From contig SVAU01000001.1 of NCBI GenBank assembly GCA_015059245.1, positions 133,571 to 197,570 on the forward strand: a stretch of DNA of 64,000 nucleotides. Direction: 5' to 3'. This document shows positions 15,593 through 25,708 of this stretch, in pieces. Both the position numbers and the translations under genes were made by a program. The notes under the pieces were generated by a model. The model saw nothing but the letters and a program-made list of their open reading frames with translations, was not told the origin of the DNA and ran no database searches. The stretch is from Bacillota bacterium (GTDB lineage Bacteria > Bacillota_I > Bacilli_A > RF39 > UBA660). Every line of letters starts with the position of its first letter. Positions within the stretch are counted from its first letter, which is position 1.

Positions 15593-16926
15593 TGGCTAGT
15601 TTATTAGAAGAATTTAATGTAAGTATTAAAAGTACTGATTTAGAAGTTAATGATTATAATGTATTTGAAGATAAAAGTCTTTTAGATGGATTTAGAATTC
15701 AAATATTAGAATTATTAAGTGATAAAGGATTTACTGGTAAGAATGTACCTGGGAATATTATTAATGATTTGATAGATGAAGTATGTTACGGATATGATTT
15801 AAGTAATGGTGAAAGAGGATGTCTATTTAATTTAATTGATGGAGAAGTTAATGGATTTGGACCTATTACTTATTTAATGAAAGATGATAATATAACTGAG
15901 ATAATGGTTAATAGTCCTTCTGAAGTATATATAGAAATAGATGGTATGTTACAAAAAGAAAATACTATATCTTTTGTAAATAATGAACATATTATTAGAA
16001 CTATTGAAAGACTTATAGAACCAACTGGTAAGAATATAGATGTTAATCATCCTATGATAGATGCTAGATTAGATGATGGTAGTAGAATTAATGCAGTAAT
16101 ACCACCATTAAGTAAGAATCCTATTATAACTATAAGAAAATTCAAAAAGAATATAGTAGATATGGAAAATTTAATAGGAAATGGTAGTTTAACTCCATAT
16201 ATGGCAAGATTTTTAGAAGCTGCAGTTAAAGCTAGATTAAATATATTAGTATCTGGTGGAGCTTCTGCCGGTAAGACGACACTTCTAAATATATTAAGTA
16301 ATTATATTCCTGATGGAGAAAGAATAGTTACTATAGAAGATGTTAGAGAACTTAATTTAAATCAAGAACATGTTGTATCTTTAGAAACTAAAAATTCTAA
16401 CTATGATGGTATTGGTGAAGTAACTGTTAGAGATTTAGTTAGAAATTCACTTCGTATGAGACCTGATAGAATTATTATAGGTGAAGTAAGAGGCAGTGAA
16501 GCATTTGATATGTTACAAGCTATGAATACTGGCCATGATGGTTCACTGACAAGTGTTCATGCAAATGGTGCTAAAGATGCTATAAAGAGATTAGAAACTA
16601 TGGTATTAATGGATGGTTTAGATATACCAGTTAATGCTATTAGAGAATATGTTAATGATGCATTAGATTTAGTAGTACATATTTCTAGAATGAAAGATGG
16701 AAGAAGAAAGATAACTGATATATCTGAAGTTATTACAGGTAAAAATGGAACTATTGAATTAGTTAATATATTTAAATTTGAATTAGATAATAAAGATACT
16801 AATGTAGTACAAGGAGAATACATATTACAAGAATATGTACCAGTGTGTTTAGAAAAAATTAAAAATGCTGGTATTAATGATTTAGATGATATGTTTAAAT
16901 TTAAGAAGAAAAAGAATCAAGAATAA
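15592..16926 (+). CDS. tadA: Type II/IV secretion ATPase TadA/CpaF
   Basis: Hexameric secretion ATPase powering a Tad (Flp) pilus or related exporter, 444 residues. It has the CpaF-type N-terminal domain, ITEIMVNSP-x-EVYIE (101-115), the Walker A GGASAGKTT (222-230), an Asp box (IEDVRELNL), and the RMRPDRIIIGEVRGSEAFDML signature with Walker B. LTSVHANGAKDAI contains the His box. All catalytic elements are intact. It overlaps the previous gene by one base and is followed by tadB. Confidence 0.95.
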   Translation: MASLLEEFNVSIKSTDLEVNDYNVFEDKSLLDGFRIQILELLSDKGFTGKNVPGNIINDLIDEVCYGYDLSNGERGCLFNLIDGEVNGFGPITYLMKDDNITEIMVNSPSEVYIEIDGMLQKENTISFVNNEHIIRTIERLIEPTGKNIDVNHPMIDARLDDGSRINAVIPPLSKNPIITIRKFKKNIVDMENLIGNGSLTPYMARFLEAAVKARLNILVSGGASAGKTTLLNILSNYIPDGERIVTIEDVRELNLNQEHVVSLETKNSNYDGIGEVTVRDLVRNSLRMRPDRIIIGEVRGSEAFDMLQAMNTGHDGSLTSVHANGAKDAIKRLETMVLMDGLDIPVNAIREYVNDALDLVVHISRMKDGRRKITDISEVITGKNGTIELVNIFKFELDNKDTNVVQGEYILQEYVPVCLEKIKNAGINDLDDMFKFKKKKNQE

Positions 16927-16937
16927 GGAGGTATATT

Positions 16938-17918
16938 ATGGATAAGTATACTGTAGCATTACAGATATTAGCATGGTTATTTATTGGTTATATAGTATAC
17001 CTTGTTATTCGTTATATTAAGAGTTTATCTAGATTAAATAGATTATCTTATTATTCATTAAATTTAGAAAATAAGAAAGATAAAGGATTAATAAATAATA
17101 TTGTATTTAAAACTAGTAAAGTATTAGAATCATTAGTTATATTTAATGGTTTAGCTAGAACATATGATAAATATATATATAGTGATAGTAGATTAAGAAA
17201 AGGTATAGATTATGTGAGTATTAAGATACTATTAGGTTTATTATTTATATTTGTTAACGTACTAATTAATGCTTTATATAGAATAGAATTTAGTAGTTTA
17301 TTAATACTTATATCATTTATATTAGGATTTATTATTCCAGACTTTTATTGTTTATTTAATAAAAATAAAAGAGTTAATATATTAAATAAAAATTTACTTA
17401 GTGCAATAATTATAATGAATAATAGTTATAAAGCTAATGAAAGTACTGAACAAGCTATAAAGTCTGTAATTGATAGAACAGAAGGTGCTGTATCAGTAGA
17501 ATTTATGAAAGTATTAAATGATATTAAACTAGGTATAGATATTAGTGAATCATTTAATAGAATGTATGAAAGAACTCATTTATCTGTAATAAAATATATG
17601 AGTAGTGTACTTGGTTTAGTAAATAAAAGTGGTATTGATATAATAGATGCTTTTTCTAATATAGAAAAGAAATTACTAGAGATAGAGAAGTTTAATAATG
17701 AACTTATAGTACTAAGGGATACTAATAGATTAAGTGTATTATTATTTAGTATATTGCCTTTAGTATTCTTAGTTACTGTAGTAGCTTATAATACAGAGTA
17801 TATTAAATTATTAATGAATGTTAATGGAATATTTATAATACTTATTATGTTTATTTCTTATATGTTATATTTATTTATCATTAAGAGAATTATAAGAGGT
17901 GATAAGTATGTTAAATAG
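16938..17918 (+). CDS. tadB: Tad inner-membrane platform protein TadB
   Basis: A type II secretion F-domain protein of 326 residues. Membrane helices lie at about 6-25, near 95-140 (two) and two at the C-terminus. Between them is the cytoplasmic T2SSF domain with a helical ISESFNRM-type segment. It works with TadC as the platform on which TadA turns. AAGGAGG precedes ATG 16938. It overlaps tadC by 11 bases. Confidence 0.88.
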   Translation: MDKYTVALQILAWLFIGYIVYLVIRYIKSLSRLNRLSYYSLNLENKKDKGLINNIVFKTSKVLESLVIFNGLARTYDKYIYSDSRLRKGIDYVSIKILLGLLFIFVNVLINALYRIEFSSLLILISFILGFIIPDFYCLFNKNKRVNILNKNLLSAIIIMNNSYKANESTEQAIKSVIDRTEGAVSVEFMKVLNDIKLGIDISESFNRMYERTHLSVIKYMSSVLGLVNKSGIDIIDAFSNIEKKLLEIEKFNNELIVLRDTNRLSVLLFSILPLVFLVTVVAYNTEYIKLLMNVNGIFIILIMFISYMLYLFIIKRIIRGDKYVK

Positions 17919-18555
17919 TAGATCTTATAAAAGAATAGATAAGAAAATGAAATATGCAGGTATGATAGTTAATCCTATGATATTTATATTAATGAGATTA
18001 GCTAGTAGTTTAATATTATTAGTATTCTTATTATTCTTTAGTAGTTATGGATATATAGTTGGTCCTATTGTAACTATTATTTATTATTATTTTATTGAAT
18101 ATGTAATACTTGATATACAAATAGGTAAGAGAAAACAACAATTAGAAGAAGATTCTTTAGAATATTTTCCTATATTACTATTATGTTTGAATGGAAGTAA
18201 TAATGTTAAGAAAGCTATTAGTTTAACTAATGAGCAAGTAAATAATAGTTTATCTAAAGAATTTGAAAGAGTTATTAGAGACGTTAAGATAGGTAAGTCT
18301 TTAGATGAAGCATTAACGCTAATGAAAGATAGAGTACCTAGTACATTTATTATTAATATTATAGTTAATTTAATTGAAGCTAATAGAATGGGGAATAGTA
18401 TATCTCTATCTATTAAAGATCAATTAGATTATATTGAAAATAAAAGAAAAAATAAGATTATTAAGTATCATAAAATGATGCCTTTTAAGGTAGCTATTGC
18501 TAGTATTATATTTGTATTTGCAATGTTATTCTTACTAATTTTTTGTAGTATGTAG
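17908..18555 (+). CDS. tadC: Tad inner-membrane platform protein TadC
   Basis: The second T2SSF-domain protein, 215 residues. It has two membrane helices at about 20-60 and one at the C-terminus. The cytoplasmic part contains the family pattern GKSLDEAL and RMGNSISLSIKDQ. A GTG at 17899 is in frame, but AAGAGGTG (17894-17901) points to ATG 17908. Shorter than most TadC proteins yet complete in its F domain. Confidence 0.87.
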   Translation: MLNSRSYKRIDKKMKYAGMIVNPMIFILMRLASSLILLVFLLFFSSYGYIVGPIVTIIYYYFIEYVILDIQIGKRKQQLEEDSLEYFPILLLCLNGSNNVKKAISLTNEQVNNSLSKEFERVIRDVKIGKSLDEALTLMKDRVPSTFIINIIVNLIEANRMGNSISLSIKDQLDYIENKRKNKIIKYHKMMPFKVAIASIIFVFAMLFLLIFCSM

Positions 18556-18562
18556 GTGAGTT

Positions 18563-19726
18563 ATGAGAAGTAGAAATAGTTTTAAATTAATTATATTGTT
18601 AGCGTTAGTTTTATGTTTAGGTGTAGGTTATGCAGTTGTTAACTCAGTTACATTAACTGTAACAGGTACAGCAGGTGCAGGAAGTGAGACATTAGATGTT
18701 TCATTTAATGGTACTAAGACTGTTTCAAACACTACTAAAGGTAGTGCTAGTGTTACAGCAGGAGCTACTACTGCGACATTTACAGCTAGTAATATGACAT
18801 TAAATGAAAGTATTACATTTACGTATACAGTTCAAAATAAAGAAACTGATGTTGCTGCAAATGTTTCATTAAGTTCAAGTGGAAGCAATGATTATTTTAC
18901 TGTTACAGTTAGTCCAACTTCTACAACTATTCAACCTAGTTCAACTAGTGTAGTAACTGTAGTTGTAAAAATGATTAAAACTCCGATTAGTTCTTCAAAT
19001 AATAGTGCTAGTTTTACAGTTACGTTAAATGCAGTACCAAATGAACCTGTAGAAATGATTAATTTTTATATTGATGGTGCACCTTATCAAGCTGAAAGCG
19101 GTATGACATGGGAAGAATGGATTGGTAGTTCGTATAGTACTAATGCTGTAAGTCTTCAATCTGGAGTTGTTTATATAAACGGATTGTATGTATTTACAAG
19201 TAAAGCTGTTCTTGGTACAGATATAATAATTGCTAATTATTATTATTATTCAACTGTATGTTGTTTTGACCCTGATATGAGAGTTCTAATGGCAGATGGC
19301 ACTTATAAGAAAATTATAGATGTTCAAGTTGGAGACATGGTTATGTCACTAGATGAAGAAACTGGGGAATATGTTGCACAAAAAGTAAAAGCAACAATTA
19401 TAAAAGAAAATTCGGATGATTTAGTATATGTACATTTATCCAACGGAACAAAAATTGGTATGAGAGCTTATCATCCATTATTAACTACTGAAGGATGGAA
19501 ATCTTTAAGACCAGAACAAGCTGAAACAATTATGGATGTAGGAACTGTTCAAATGTTAGAAGTGGGAGATACTTTAGTAGGTATTGAAGAAAATGTAACT
19601 ATTGTATCTATTGAAAGTAGAGATCATATTGAAAATTACAATACTTATAATTTAACAGTTGAAAATACACATAACTATATAGTTGAAGGTATTGTAGTTC
19701 ATAATGCTGGTTGTTCTTCTGTTTAA
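18563..19726 (+). CDS. Exported beta-sandwich protein with C-terminal Hint (intein-like) domain
   Basis: A 387-residue protein, last gene of the Tad operon. N-terminal export helix at about 6-24 (LALVLCLGVGYAVV), like the class of signals seen on SipW/TasA-type and pilin-like exoproteins. Residues 28-160 are Ser/Thr-rich beta strands with sequence like NTTKGSASVTAG. From C233/C234 (CCFDPDMRVLMADGT) to HN at 380-381 there is a complete Hint fold: block A Cys, a VGDMV turn, a block-B-like region, YHPLLTTEGW and NTYNLTVENTHNYIVEGIVVHN. The +1 residue is Ala and the protein stops six residues later (AGCSSV), as in bacterial intein-like domains and unlike true inteins. It could cleave or attach the upstream part. 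No TadE/TadF-type pilin or prepilin peptidase is seen nearby, so this may be the exported substrate. Confidence 0.85.
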   Translation: MRSRNSFKLIILLALVLCLGVGYAVVNSVTLTVTGTAGAGSETLDVSFNGTKTVSNTTKGSASVTAGATTATFTASNMTLNESITFTYTVQNKETDVAANVSLSSSGSNDYFTVTVSPTSTTIQPSSTSVVTVVVKMIKTPISSSNNSASFTVTLNAVPNEPVEMINFYIDGAPYQAESGMTWEEWIGSSYSTNAVSLQSGVVYINGLYVFTSKAVLGTDIIIANYYYYSTVCCFDPDMRVLMADGTYKKIIDVQVGDMVMSLDEETGEYVAQKVKATIIKENSDDLVYVHLSNGTKIGMRAYHPLLTTEGWKSLRPEQAETIMDVGTVQMLEVGDTLVGIEENVTIVSIESRDHIENYNTYNLTVENTHNYIVEGIVVHNAGCSSV

Positions 19727-19756
19727 AAAAACGGATATTTGATATCCGTTTTTTTT
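19726..19756 (+). terminator. Strong terminator closing the Tad operon
   Basis: A 13-bp stem (19726-19738 with 19742-19754), loop TTG, and continued T run. One of the strongest in the window. Confidence 0.9.
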
Positions 19757-19796
19757 CTTTTTATGATATACTATTTATAATAAGGAAGATGTTAAT

Positions 19797-20741
19797 ATGA
19801 ATAAGACTACAAAAGCTTTAACAACTACATTTAGTTTGACTATTATATTATTTGGTTTTATCGTATTTTTATTATATGTAATATATTGTTATGCTTACTA
19901 TGATAAATATATGGAACTTGAATATACTAATAGTTTTAATAATAGTAAATATAATTTTGTATTTGATAAAATGGTTGGTAAAGGTAATTTAACATATGAA
20001 CAATTTACTTATTCATTAGATAAGTTAACTGATAAAGAAAGACTTAATGAAATATTTGATTCATATTATAAAGATAGTGGTATTTATAATAAAGAAGATT
20101 TTTTAGATACTTATTTATATAAATTAAATAATGTAGTAGAAAGTGATATCAAATTTAGTACTAATGGTAAAACTAATTTATTTACTAGAAGAGCTATATT
20201 TTATGATGAAATAAAAATAACTAATAATAAAAGTTATACAAATATAGGAGTATTTAATAAGATAAGTTTTAAAGTAGAAGATAATTCTATTTTAAGAGTA
20301 GATAATAAAGAATTAGAATGTATTAATAATGTATGTATAATAGATAAAATATATGGTGGTATACATGAAATAAGTTATGTATCTAATGGTTATGAATATT
20401 ATGCATTAGTTAATATTAATAAAGATAAACAAAGTATAGAAGTAACTAATTTAGAAAGTTTAGTTAAAGTAAGAGAAGTAAATGTAACGTTAAAATATGG
20501 TAGATATTTACTTACTAGTTGTAATGGATTCTGTCCGATAATTAATAAAAGTTATTTAATGATTAACGAAGATAATACTTATTATTTATATGATTATCAT
20601 AAAGATGGACAAAATTATAATGCATCGGGTAAATATAGTGTTAATGGTAATTATATTACTATTGATAAAGAAACTTTTATGATAACAGGAACTAATTTAG
20701 TAGAAAGTAATAATAGAGTTACTTATACTTATACTGATTAA
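19797..20741 (+). CDS. Membrane-anchored exported protein of unknown function
   Basis: A 314-residue protein with one N-terminal membrane helix (about residues 11-33) and a large extracytoplasmic part rich in Asn, Tyr and beta strands. Two Cys pairs (ECINNVC and TSCNGFC) suggest a disulfide or metal site. The C-terminal 80 residues (KYGRYLL... GKYSVNGNYITI) look like a small beta barrel. No family recognised. A weak promoter follows the Tad terminator. Confidence 0.75.
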   Translation: MNKTTKALTTTFSLTIILFGFIVFLLYVIYCYAYYDKYMELEYTNSFNNSKYNFVFDKMVGKGNLTYEQFTYSLDKLTDKERLNEIFDSYYKDSGIYNKEDFLDTYLYKLNNVVESDIKFSTNGKTNLFTRRAIFYDEIKITNNKSYTNIGVFNKISFKVEDNSILRVDNKELECINNVCIIDKIYGGIHEISYVSNGYEYYALVNINKDKQSIEVTNLESLVKVREVNVTLKYGRYLLTSCNGFCPIINKSYLMINEDNTYYLYDYHKDGQNYNASGKYSVNGNYITIDKETFMITGTNLVESNNRVTYTYTD

Positions 20742-20770
20742 GTAATAGTTAAATACTATTACTTTTTTAT
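20740..20770 (+). terminator. Intrinsic terminator
   Basis: A 10-bp stem (20740-20749 with 20755-20764) and T run, followed at once by TGTTATAAT (20770-20778) for the next gene. Confidence 0.82.
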
Positions 20771-20798
20771 GTTATAATTTTATTATGAGGTGTTTTAT

Positions 20799-21878
20799 AT
20801 GGGAAAAGAATTATACTCTTGTAAAATAGAAATATCTAAGAATGATATAAACAAGTTATTAAGTATATTTGGTAATAATACTCAGTATAAGAAATATATT
20901 AAAGATATTAGTTCTAATTATGAATTATTATTTTTTGAAGATTATTTTATGTATGTTAGTGAAGAAGAAATTAAGTATTCATATGATGTTTTTACTGAAG
21001 TTATTGAAACAGATACAGACTTTTATTTAACTAATGATAATATAGTTATATATTTACCTAAAAGAGATATGGATTATAAGTTTATTGGTTTTATTAGAAA
21101 GTCGTTTCCTAATATCGATAATAGAATAGGTGAAGATATAGGTATTAAAGAAATAGGGAAGTTTCATGATTCTAAGGTAATGACTAAAGTATTATTGGTG
21201 TTATTTATTATTAATATTGTATCTGTTTTCCTAGCATTTGGAACATGGGTATTAGTTGTTAAATATTTAAATATAGATGGTTTATTAATAAATACTTATA
21301 GATGGGTTGCGTTGTTTTATTTACCGATACCTATTGTTACTACTATACTTGGATGGATTTATTATAAAAGAGGACATAGTTCTTTAAAGAATGTTATAGG
21401 TGGTGCTATAGTATTCTTTGCTATATTAGGATTTGGAGTTAGTGCTTTTAGAGATAATAAAATGTTATTAGAATTACAAAAAGAAATGGGATATTTAAAT
21501 AATTATAAAGATATAATGAAAATACCTGCTATACCTAAAGATGGATCTTTATACTATATTGAAGATACCGAATGTTATGTAAGTGAAGGTGGTAATGTAC
21601 CTTGTTCACAATTAATGACTATCTTCGAAGACTACGAAAAATTTGAGAAGTATTTATTTGATAGTAAGTATTGGTTATTAGACAAAGATGTTCCTAGTGA
21701 ATTTAGTTTATTTATTATAGATAACGATCTAAAATCATATTATTCTATATATAATCAAACATTAAATGAATATAACAAGATTGCTACTGAAAAAGGTACA
21801 TATAAATACTATGTAATGGAATATGTACCACAATTATCTTATTTAAGAATAAGTGAATTTGAATATGAAGTTAAATAA
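20799..21878 (+). CDS. Three-helix membrane protein of unknown function
   Basis: A 359-residue protein. A soluble N-terminal part of about 125 residues precedes three membrane helices (VLLVLFIINIVSVFLAF; WVALFYLPIPIVTTILGW; AIVFFAILGFGVSAF). A soluble C-terminal part contains two Cys (ECYVSEGGNVPCS). No family recognised. An in-frame GTG at 20790 overlaps the GAGG ribosome binding site, so ATG 20799 is preferred. Confidence 0.72.
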   Translation: MGKELYSCKIEISKNDINKLLSIFGNNTQYKKYIKDISSNYELLFFEDYFMYVSEEEIKYSYDVFTEVIETDTDFYLTNDNIVIYLPKRDMDYKFIGFIRKSFPNIDNRIGEDIGIKEIGKFHDSKVMTKVLLVLFIINIVSVFLAFGTWVLVVKYLNIDGLLINTYRWVALFYLPIPIVTTILGWIYYKRGHSSLKNVIGGAIVFFAILGFGVSAFRDNKMLLELQKEMGYLNNYKDIMKIPAIPKDGSLYYIEDTECYVSEGGNVPCSQLMTIFEDYEKFEKYLFDSKYWLLDKDVPSEFSLFIIDNDLKSYYSIYNQTLNEYNKIATEKGTYKYYVMEYVPQLSYLRISEFEYEVK

Positions 21879-21907
21879 AATAACAGGTAAAATTCCTGTT
21901 ATTTTTA
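21877..21907 (+). terminator. Intrinsic terminator before ruvA
   Basis: An 11-bp stem (21877-21887 with 21895-21905) and T-rich tail. Confidence 0.8.
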
Positions 21908-21967
21908 TTTGTTTTTATAGAAATAAGTACAAATGTATTATATAATTATTAGGAGGATGTGTATAAG

Positions 21968-22519
<552 letters not shown>

Positions 22520-22523
22520 TGTT

Positions 22524-23084
22524 ATGATAATAGGGATAGATATAGATGATACAATAGCTAAAACAAATATTTCTTTATTAGAGGAAGCTTTTCAATATGA
22601 TAAAGATCATTGCGGAGGCAGAGGTTTTAAAAATAAAGATGCATATGCTTTAAAAGATATGTTTTATTGGTCTGATGAAGATGTATTAAATTTTATGACT
22701 TTTATTAGAGATGGTAATTTATTTACTGAAATATCTCCAATAAAAGATTCTGCATTATATGTAAATAAATTATTTGAAGAAGGACATAAAATATATTTTA
22801 TTACTAGAAGAAAAAATACTGCTAATATGTTAAAAGTTACTATGAAATGGTTAGATAAACATGGATTTAAGTATCATAAATTATTAATGGGATGTTCTGA
22901 AAAAGGTAATGTTTGTGAAGAAGAAAGAGTTAATTTATTTATAGATAATGATGTTAAACATGTTACTGAAGTAGCTGGTAAAGGTATAAAAGTATTATTA
23001 ATGAGTGATTGTTATAATACTGATTGTACTGTATTTACTAGAGTAGATACTTGGGAAGATGTTTACGAATATGTACATAGGTAG
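22524..23084 (+). CDS. HAD-family 5'(3')-deoxyribonucleotidase-like protein
   Basis: A HAD-superfamily phosphatase of 186 residues, closest in look to the 5'-nucleotidase C/YqfW group that dephosphorylates nucleoside monophosphates. The nucleophile motif DIDDTIA is at residues 5-11, motif II is ITRR, and motif IV is [10 protein letters not shown]. Six Cys occur, including CYNTDC near the end, of unknown meaning. It sits between ruvA and ruvB, 4 bases after the former and coupled to the latter, though no functional link to recombination is known. Confidence 0.82.
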   Translation: MIIGIDIDDTIAKTNISLLEEAFQYDKDHCGGRGFKNKDAYALKDMFYWSDEDVLNFMTFIRDGNLFTEISPIKDSALYVNKLFEEGHKIYFITRRKNTANMLKVTMKWLDKHGFKYHKLLMGCSEKGNVCEEERVNLFIDNDVKHVTEVAGKGIKVLLMSDCYNTDCTVFTRVDTWEDVYEYVHR

Positions 23085-23095
23085 AGGTGAAATAT

Positions 23096-24106
23096 ATGGG
23101 GAGATTAGTTGATGGAGAAAAAAAAGATGAATTAGATAATTTTGATCAATCTATAAGACCTTCGTCTTTATCTGAATACGTAGGACAAACTGATATAAAA
23201 GAAAATTTAAAAGTATTTATAAAAGCTTGTAAGATGAGAGATGAAGTATTAGATCATGTATTATTATATGGTCCTCCTGGATTAGGTAAGACTACTTTAG
23301 CTCATATTATTGCTAATGAGATGGGAACTAATATTAGAACTGCTTCTGGTCCTTCTATTGAAAAGAGTGGAGATTTAGCTGCGATATTATCTCAATTAGA
23401 ACCTGGAGATGTATTATTTATTGATGAAATACATAGAATACCTAGATATATTGAAGAAATATTATATCCAGCTATGGAAGATTATGTACTTGATATAGTT
23501 ATTGCTAATGGAGATGGTACTTCAAGAAATTTAAGAATTGATTTACCACCATTTACTTTAGTAGGTGCTACTACTAGAGCTGGTGATATTTCTGCTCCTT
23601 TAAGAGATAGATTTGGTATTACAAATAAATTAAATTATTATACTGATGAAGAATTATATCAAATTATATGCAGAACAAGTAAAGTACTTGGTATGCCAAT
23701 AGAAGATGAAGCTGCTAGAGAACTTGCTAAGAGAAGTAGAAAAACTCCTAGAATTGCTAATAGATTATTTAAAAGAGTTAGAGATTTTGCTTTAGTATTT
23801 GAACAAGATATGATTGATGAAGAAATAACAAAGACATCTTTAAAGAGATTAAAAGTTGATGAAGATGGATTAGATCAAATAGATATTCAATACTTAGAAG
23901 CTTTAATTACTAAGTTCAATGGTGGACCAGTTGGTGCACAAACTGTTGCTACTTCTATAGGAGAAGAAGTTACTACAATTGAAGATGTAGTAGAACCTTA
24001 TTTGTTACAAGAAGGGTTTGTAAAAAGAACTCCTAGAGGTAGAGTTGCTACTGAAAAGGCATATAAACATTTAAATATTGAATTTGATGCAAACAGTTCT
24101 AAATAG
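23096..24106 (+). CDS. ruvB: Holliday junction branch-migration helicase RuvB
   Basis: AAA+ motor of RuvAB, 336 residues. Walker A GPPGLGKT is at 59-66, Walker B DEIHR at 111-115, sensor 1 is GATTRAG, the arginine finger is in PLRDRFGI, and the C-terminal winged helix ends [13 protein letters not shown]. All are conserved. An in-frame GTG at 23087 lies inside the AGAGGTG ribosome binding site, so ATG 23096 is the start. Confidence 0.97.
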   Translation: MGRLVDGEKKDELDNFDQSIRPSSLSEYVGQTDIKENLKVFIKACKMRDEVLDHVLLYGPPGLGKTTLAHIIANEMGTNIRTASGPSIEKSGDLAAILSQLEPGDVLFIDEIHRIPRYIEEILYPAMEDYVLDIVIANGDGTSRNLRIDLPPFTLVGATTRAGDISAPLRDRFGITNKLNYYTDEELYQIICRTSKVLGMPIEDEAARELAKRSRKTPRIANRLFKRVRDFALVFEQDMIDEEITKTSLKRLKVDEDGLDQIDIQYLEALITKFNGGPVGAQTVATSIGEEVTTIEDVVEPYLLQEGFVKRTPRGRVATEKAYKHLNIEFDANSSK

Positions 24107-24118
24107 AACTGTTTTTTT
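24091..24118 (+). terminator. Intrinsic terminator overlapping the ruvB stop
   Basis: A 10-bp stem (24091-24100 with 24105-24114), loop AAAT, and seven T. The extended -10 TGTTATAAT of the next gene follows at 24120-24128. Confidence 0.85.
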
Positions 24119-24145
24119 ATGTTATAATTATTCTAGGTGATTAAT

Positions 24146-24673
24146 ATGAAAGGTAAAAAAATATTATTGATTATAGCTGGTATACTTATAGTAGTAGGTG
24201 TAGGTATTTGCATTGGTGTCGCTATATTTAGTAGCCAAGATGTGGAAGTAAGAATAGAAAGAGCTGGTGTTTGTAATCCGTTAAAACCAGTTAAAGATAA
24301 AGAAGTACCTACTGATGAAAAAACTAAGAAAAAGTTAGCTAAATATTGGAAGAAAACAGATAAAGAAGAAGCTCCTGATAGAAATGAATTAGTAGACTCT
24401 TTAGTAGGTGATTATAAATTGTTTGTAGGAGAAGATACTATATTATTTAATCTTGATTTAGGTTATGTATCTTATAATGGTAAATATGTAGATATTAGTG
24501 ATGAATTTATTAAATATTTATCTAATTATGTAAGAGAAAACGATGTTAATTTAAATAAAGATGAAGAAAAAGAGAAAAAACCTGAATTTAGTACAGGAGA
24601 TGAATGTTGTAGTTGTTGTCCTGATTTAAAACCAGATGAAGTATGTATTGATGCTTGTTGTGAATGTGATTAA
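24146..24673 (+). CDS. Membrane-anchored protein with cysteine-cluster tail
   Basis: A 175-residue protein. An N-terminal helix (about 6-27) is followed by a charged extracytoplasmic region and a short tail with eight Cys: GDECCSCCPDL, then VCIDACCECD at the very end. CC-x-CC and CC-x-C patterns suggest metal binding or disulfide cross-linking. No lipobox is present. Family unknown. The frame is open from GTG 24137, which overlaps AGGTGAT, so ATG 24146 is preferred. The transcript leader would be only about a dozen bases. Confidence 0.72.
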   Translation: MKGKKILLIIAGILIVVGVGICIGVAIFSSQDVEVRIERAGVCNPLKPVKDKEVPTDEKTKKKLAKYWKKTDKEEAPDRNELVDSLVGDYKLFVGEDTILFNLDLGYVSYNGKYVDISDEFIKYLSNYVRENDVNLNKDEEKEKKPEFSTGDECCSCCPDLKPDEVCIDACCECD

Positions 24674-24742
24674 TAAGATATAAAGTATATACAAAAAAGC
24701 AAAAAAATGATAGAATTATATTGAACTTAGGAGGTGTATTAT

Positions 24743-24988
24743 ATGGATGATAAGACAGGTTTATTTGATGTAAGTGTGGTTAAAAAGAAACTTATTGCAT
24801 CTACTTTAGATGAAGTTTTTAGTGCACTTAAAGAACGTGGTTATAATCCAGTTAATCAAATTGTAGGTTACTTAATTAGTGGAGATCCAGGATATATTTC
24901 TAATTATAAAGATAGTAGAGAAAAGTTAATGGATTTTGATAGAGCTGAAATAGTAGCTATTATTTTAGAGGAGTATTTAGACAAATAA
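24743..24988 (+). CDS. ireB: IreB family regulatory phosphoprotein
   Basis: An 81-residue protein of the IreB (DUF965, YrzL) family. In Enterococcus faecalis IreB is phosphorylated by the PASTA kinase IreK and restrains cephalosporin resistance. Typical sequence is seen: VYKALKERGYNP-like FSALKERGYNPVNQIVGYLISGDP followed by YISNYKDSR and the C-terminal REKLMDFDRAEIVAIILEEYL pattern. The order ireB-ruvX-yrzB-mltG matches B. subtilis. AGGAGGTG precedes ATG 24743. It overlaps ruvX by one base. Confidence 0.95.
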   Translation: MDDKTGLFDVSVVKKKLIASTLDEVFSALKERGYNPVNQIVGYLISGDPGYISNYKDSREKLMDFDRAEIVAIILEEYLDK

Positions 24989-25410
24989 TGAGATGTTTAG
25001 GTCTTGATTTAGGTACTAAAACTCTTGGATTAGCTATGTCCGATAAAACTAATTTTATAGCTTCTCCTTATCGTGTTTTAAGATGGGATGGAGAAGATTA
25101 TGAATTACTTTTTAAAGACTTAGATATAATAATTAAAGATAATAGTATTACAGATTTAGTATTAGGTTTGCCTAAAAATATGAATAATACACTAGGTTTT
25201 GCAGCTGAAAGAAGTTTAAAATTTAAAGAAGCTTTAGAAAGTAGATATAATATGGAAGTACATCTAATTGATGAGAGATTATCTACTATGGAAGCTACTA
25301 ATTATCTTTTAACAGCTGATGTAAGTAGAAAAAAAAGAAAACAAGTAGTAGATGGTGTAGCAGCAAGTATAATACTTGATACATATCTAAAGATGAAAGG
25401 GAACAAATAA
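24988..25410 (+). CDS. ruvX: Holliday junction resolvase-like / pre-16S rRNA nuclease RuvX (YqgF)
   Basis: An RNase H-fold nuclease of 140 residues, essential in many bacteria and implicated in 16S rRNA 5' end maturation and in recombination. The first strand LGLDLGTKTLGLAMSD holds the catalytic Asp, with VLGLPKNMN in the middle and the family motif DERLSTMEA near residue 92. KRKQVVDGVAASIIL contains the last acidic residue. Complete. It overlaps ireB (TAATG). Confidence 0.95.
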   Translation: MRCLGLDLGTKTLGLAMSDKTNFIASPYRVLRWDGEDYELLFKDLDIIIKDNSITDLVLGLPKNMNNTLGFAAERSLKFKEALESRYNMEVHLIDERLSTMEATNYLLTADVSRKKRKQVVDGVAASIILDTYLKMKGNK

Positions 25411-25411
25411 T

Positions 25412-25699
25412 ATGAATGATGAAAAAAAAGGAATATTTACAATAGTAAATGATGAAGGAAAAGAAATAGAATGTGAAATACTTTTTACATTTGATTCTGA
25501 TGAAACAAAGAAAAGTTATATAGTTTATACTGACAATACTTTAGATGAAGAAGGTAGTACAAAAGTATATGCTTCTGTATATGATCCTACTGGACAAAAT
25601 CCTGCTTTAATGCCAATTGAAACAGAAAAAGAATGGTTAGTAATAGAAAATATCTTATCTTCAGTACAACAAAAAATAGAAGAAAATACAGAAGAATAA
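25412..25699 (+). CDS. DUF1292 protein (YrzB-like)
   Basis: A 95-residue acidic protein of the DUF1292 family: FTIVNDEGKEIECEILFTFDSDETKKSYIVYTD is the typical opening. Function unknown. It is conserved at this place, between ruvX and mltG, in Bacilli. One base separates it from ruvX. Confidence 0.9.
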   Translation: MNDEKKGIFTIVNDEGKEIECEILFTFDSDETKKSYIVYTDNTLDEEGSTKVYASVYDPTGQNPALMPIETEKEWLVIENILSSVQQKIEENTEE

Positions 25700-25708
25700 T
25701 ATAGATTA

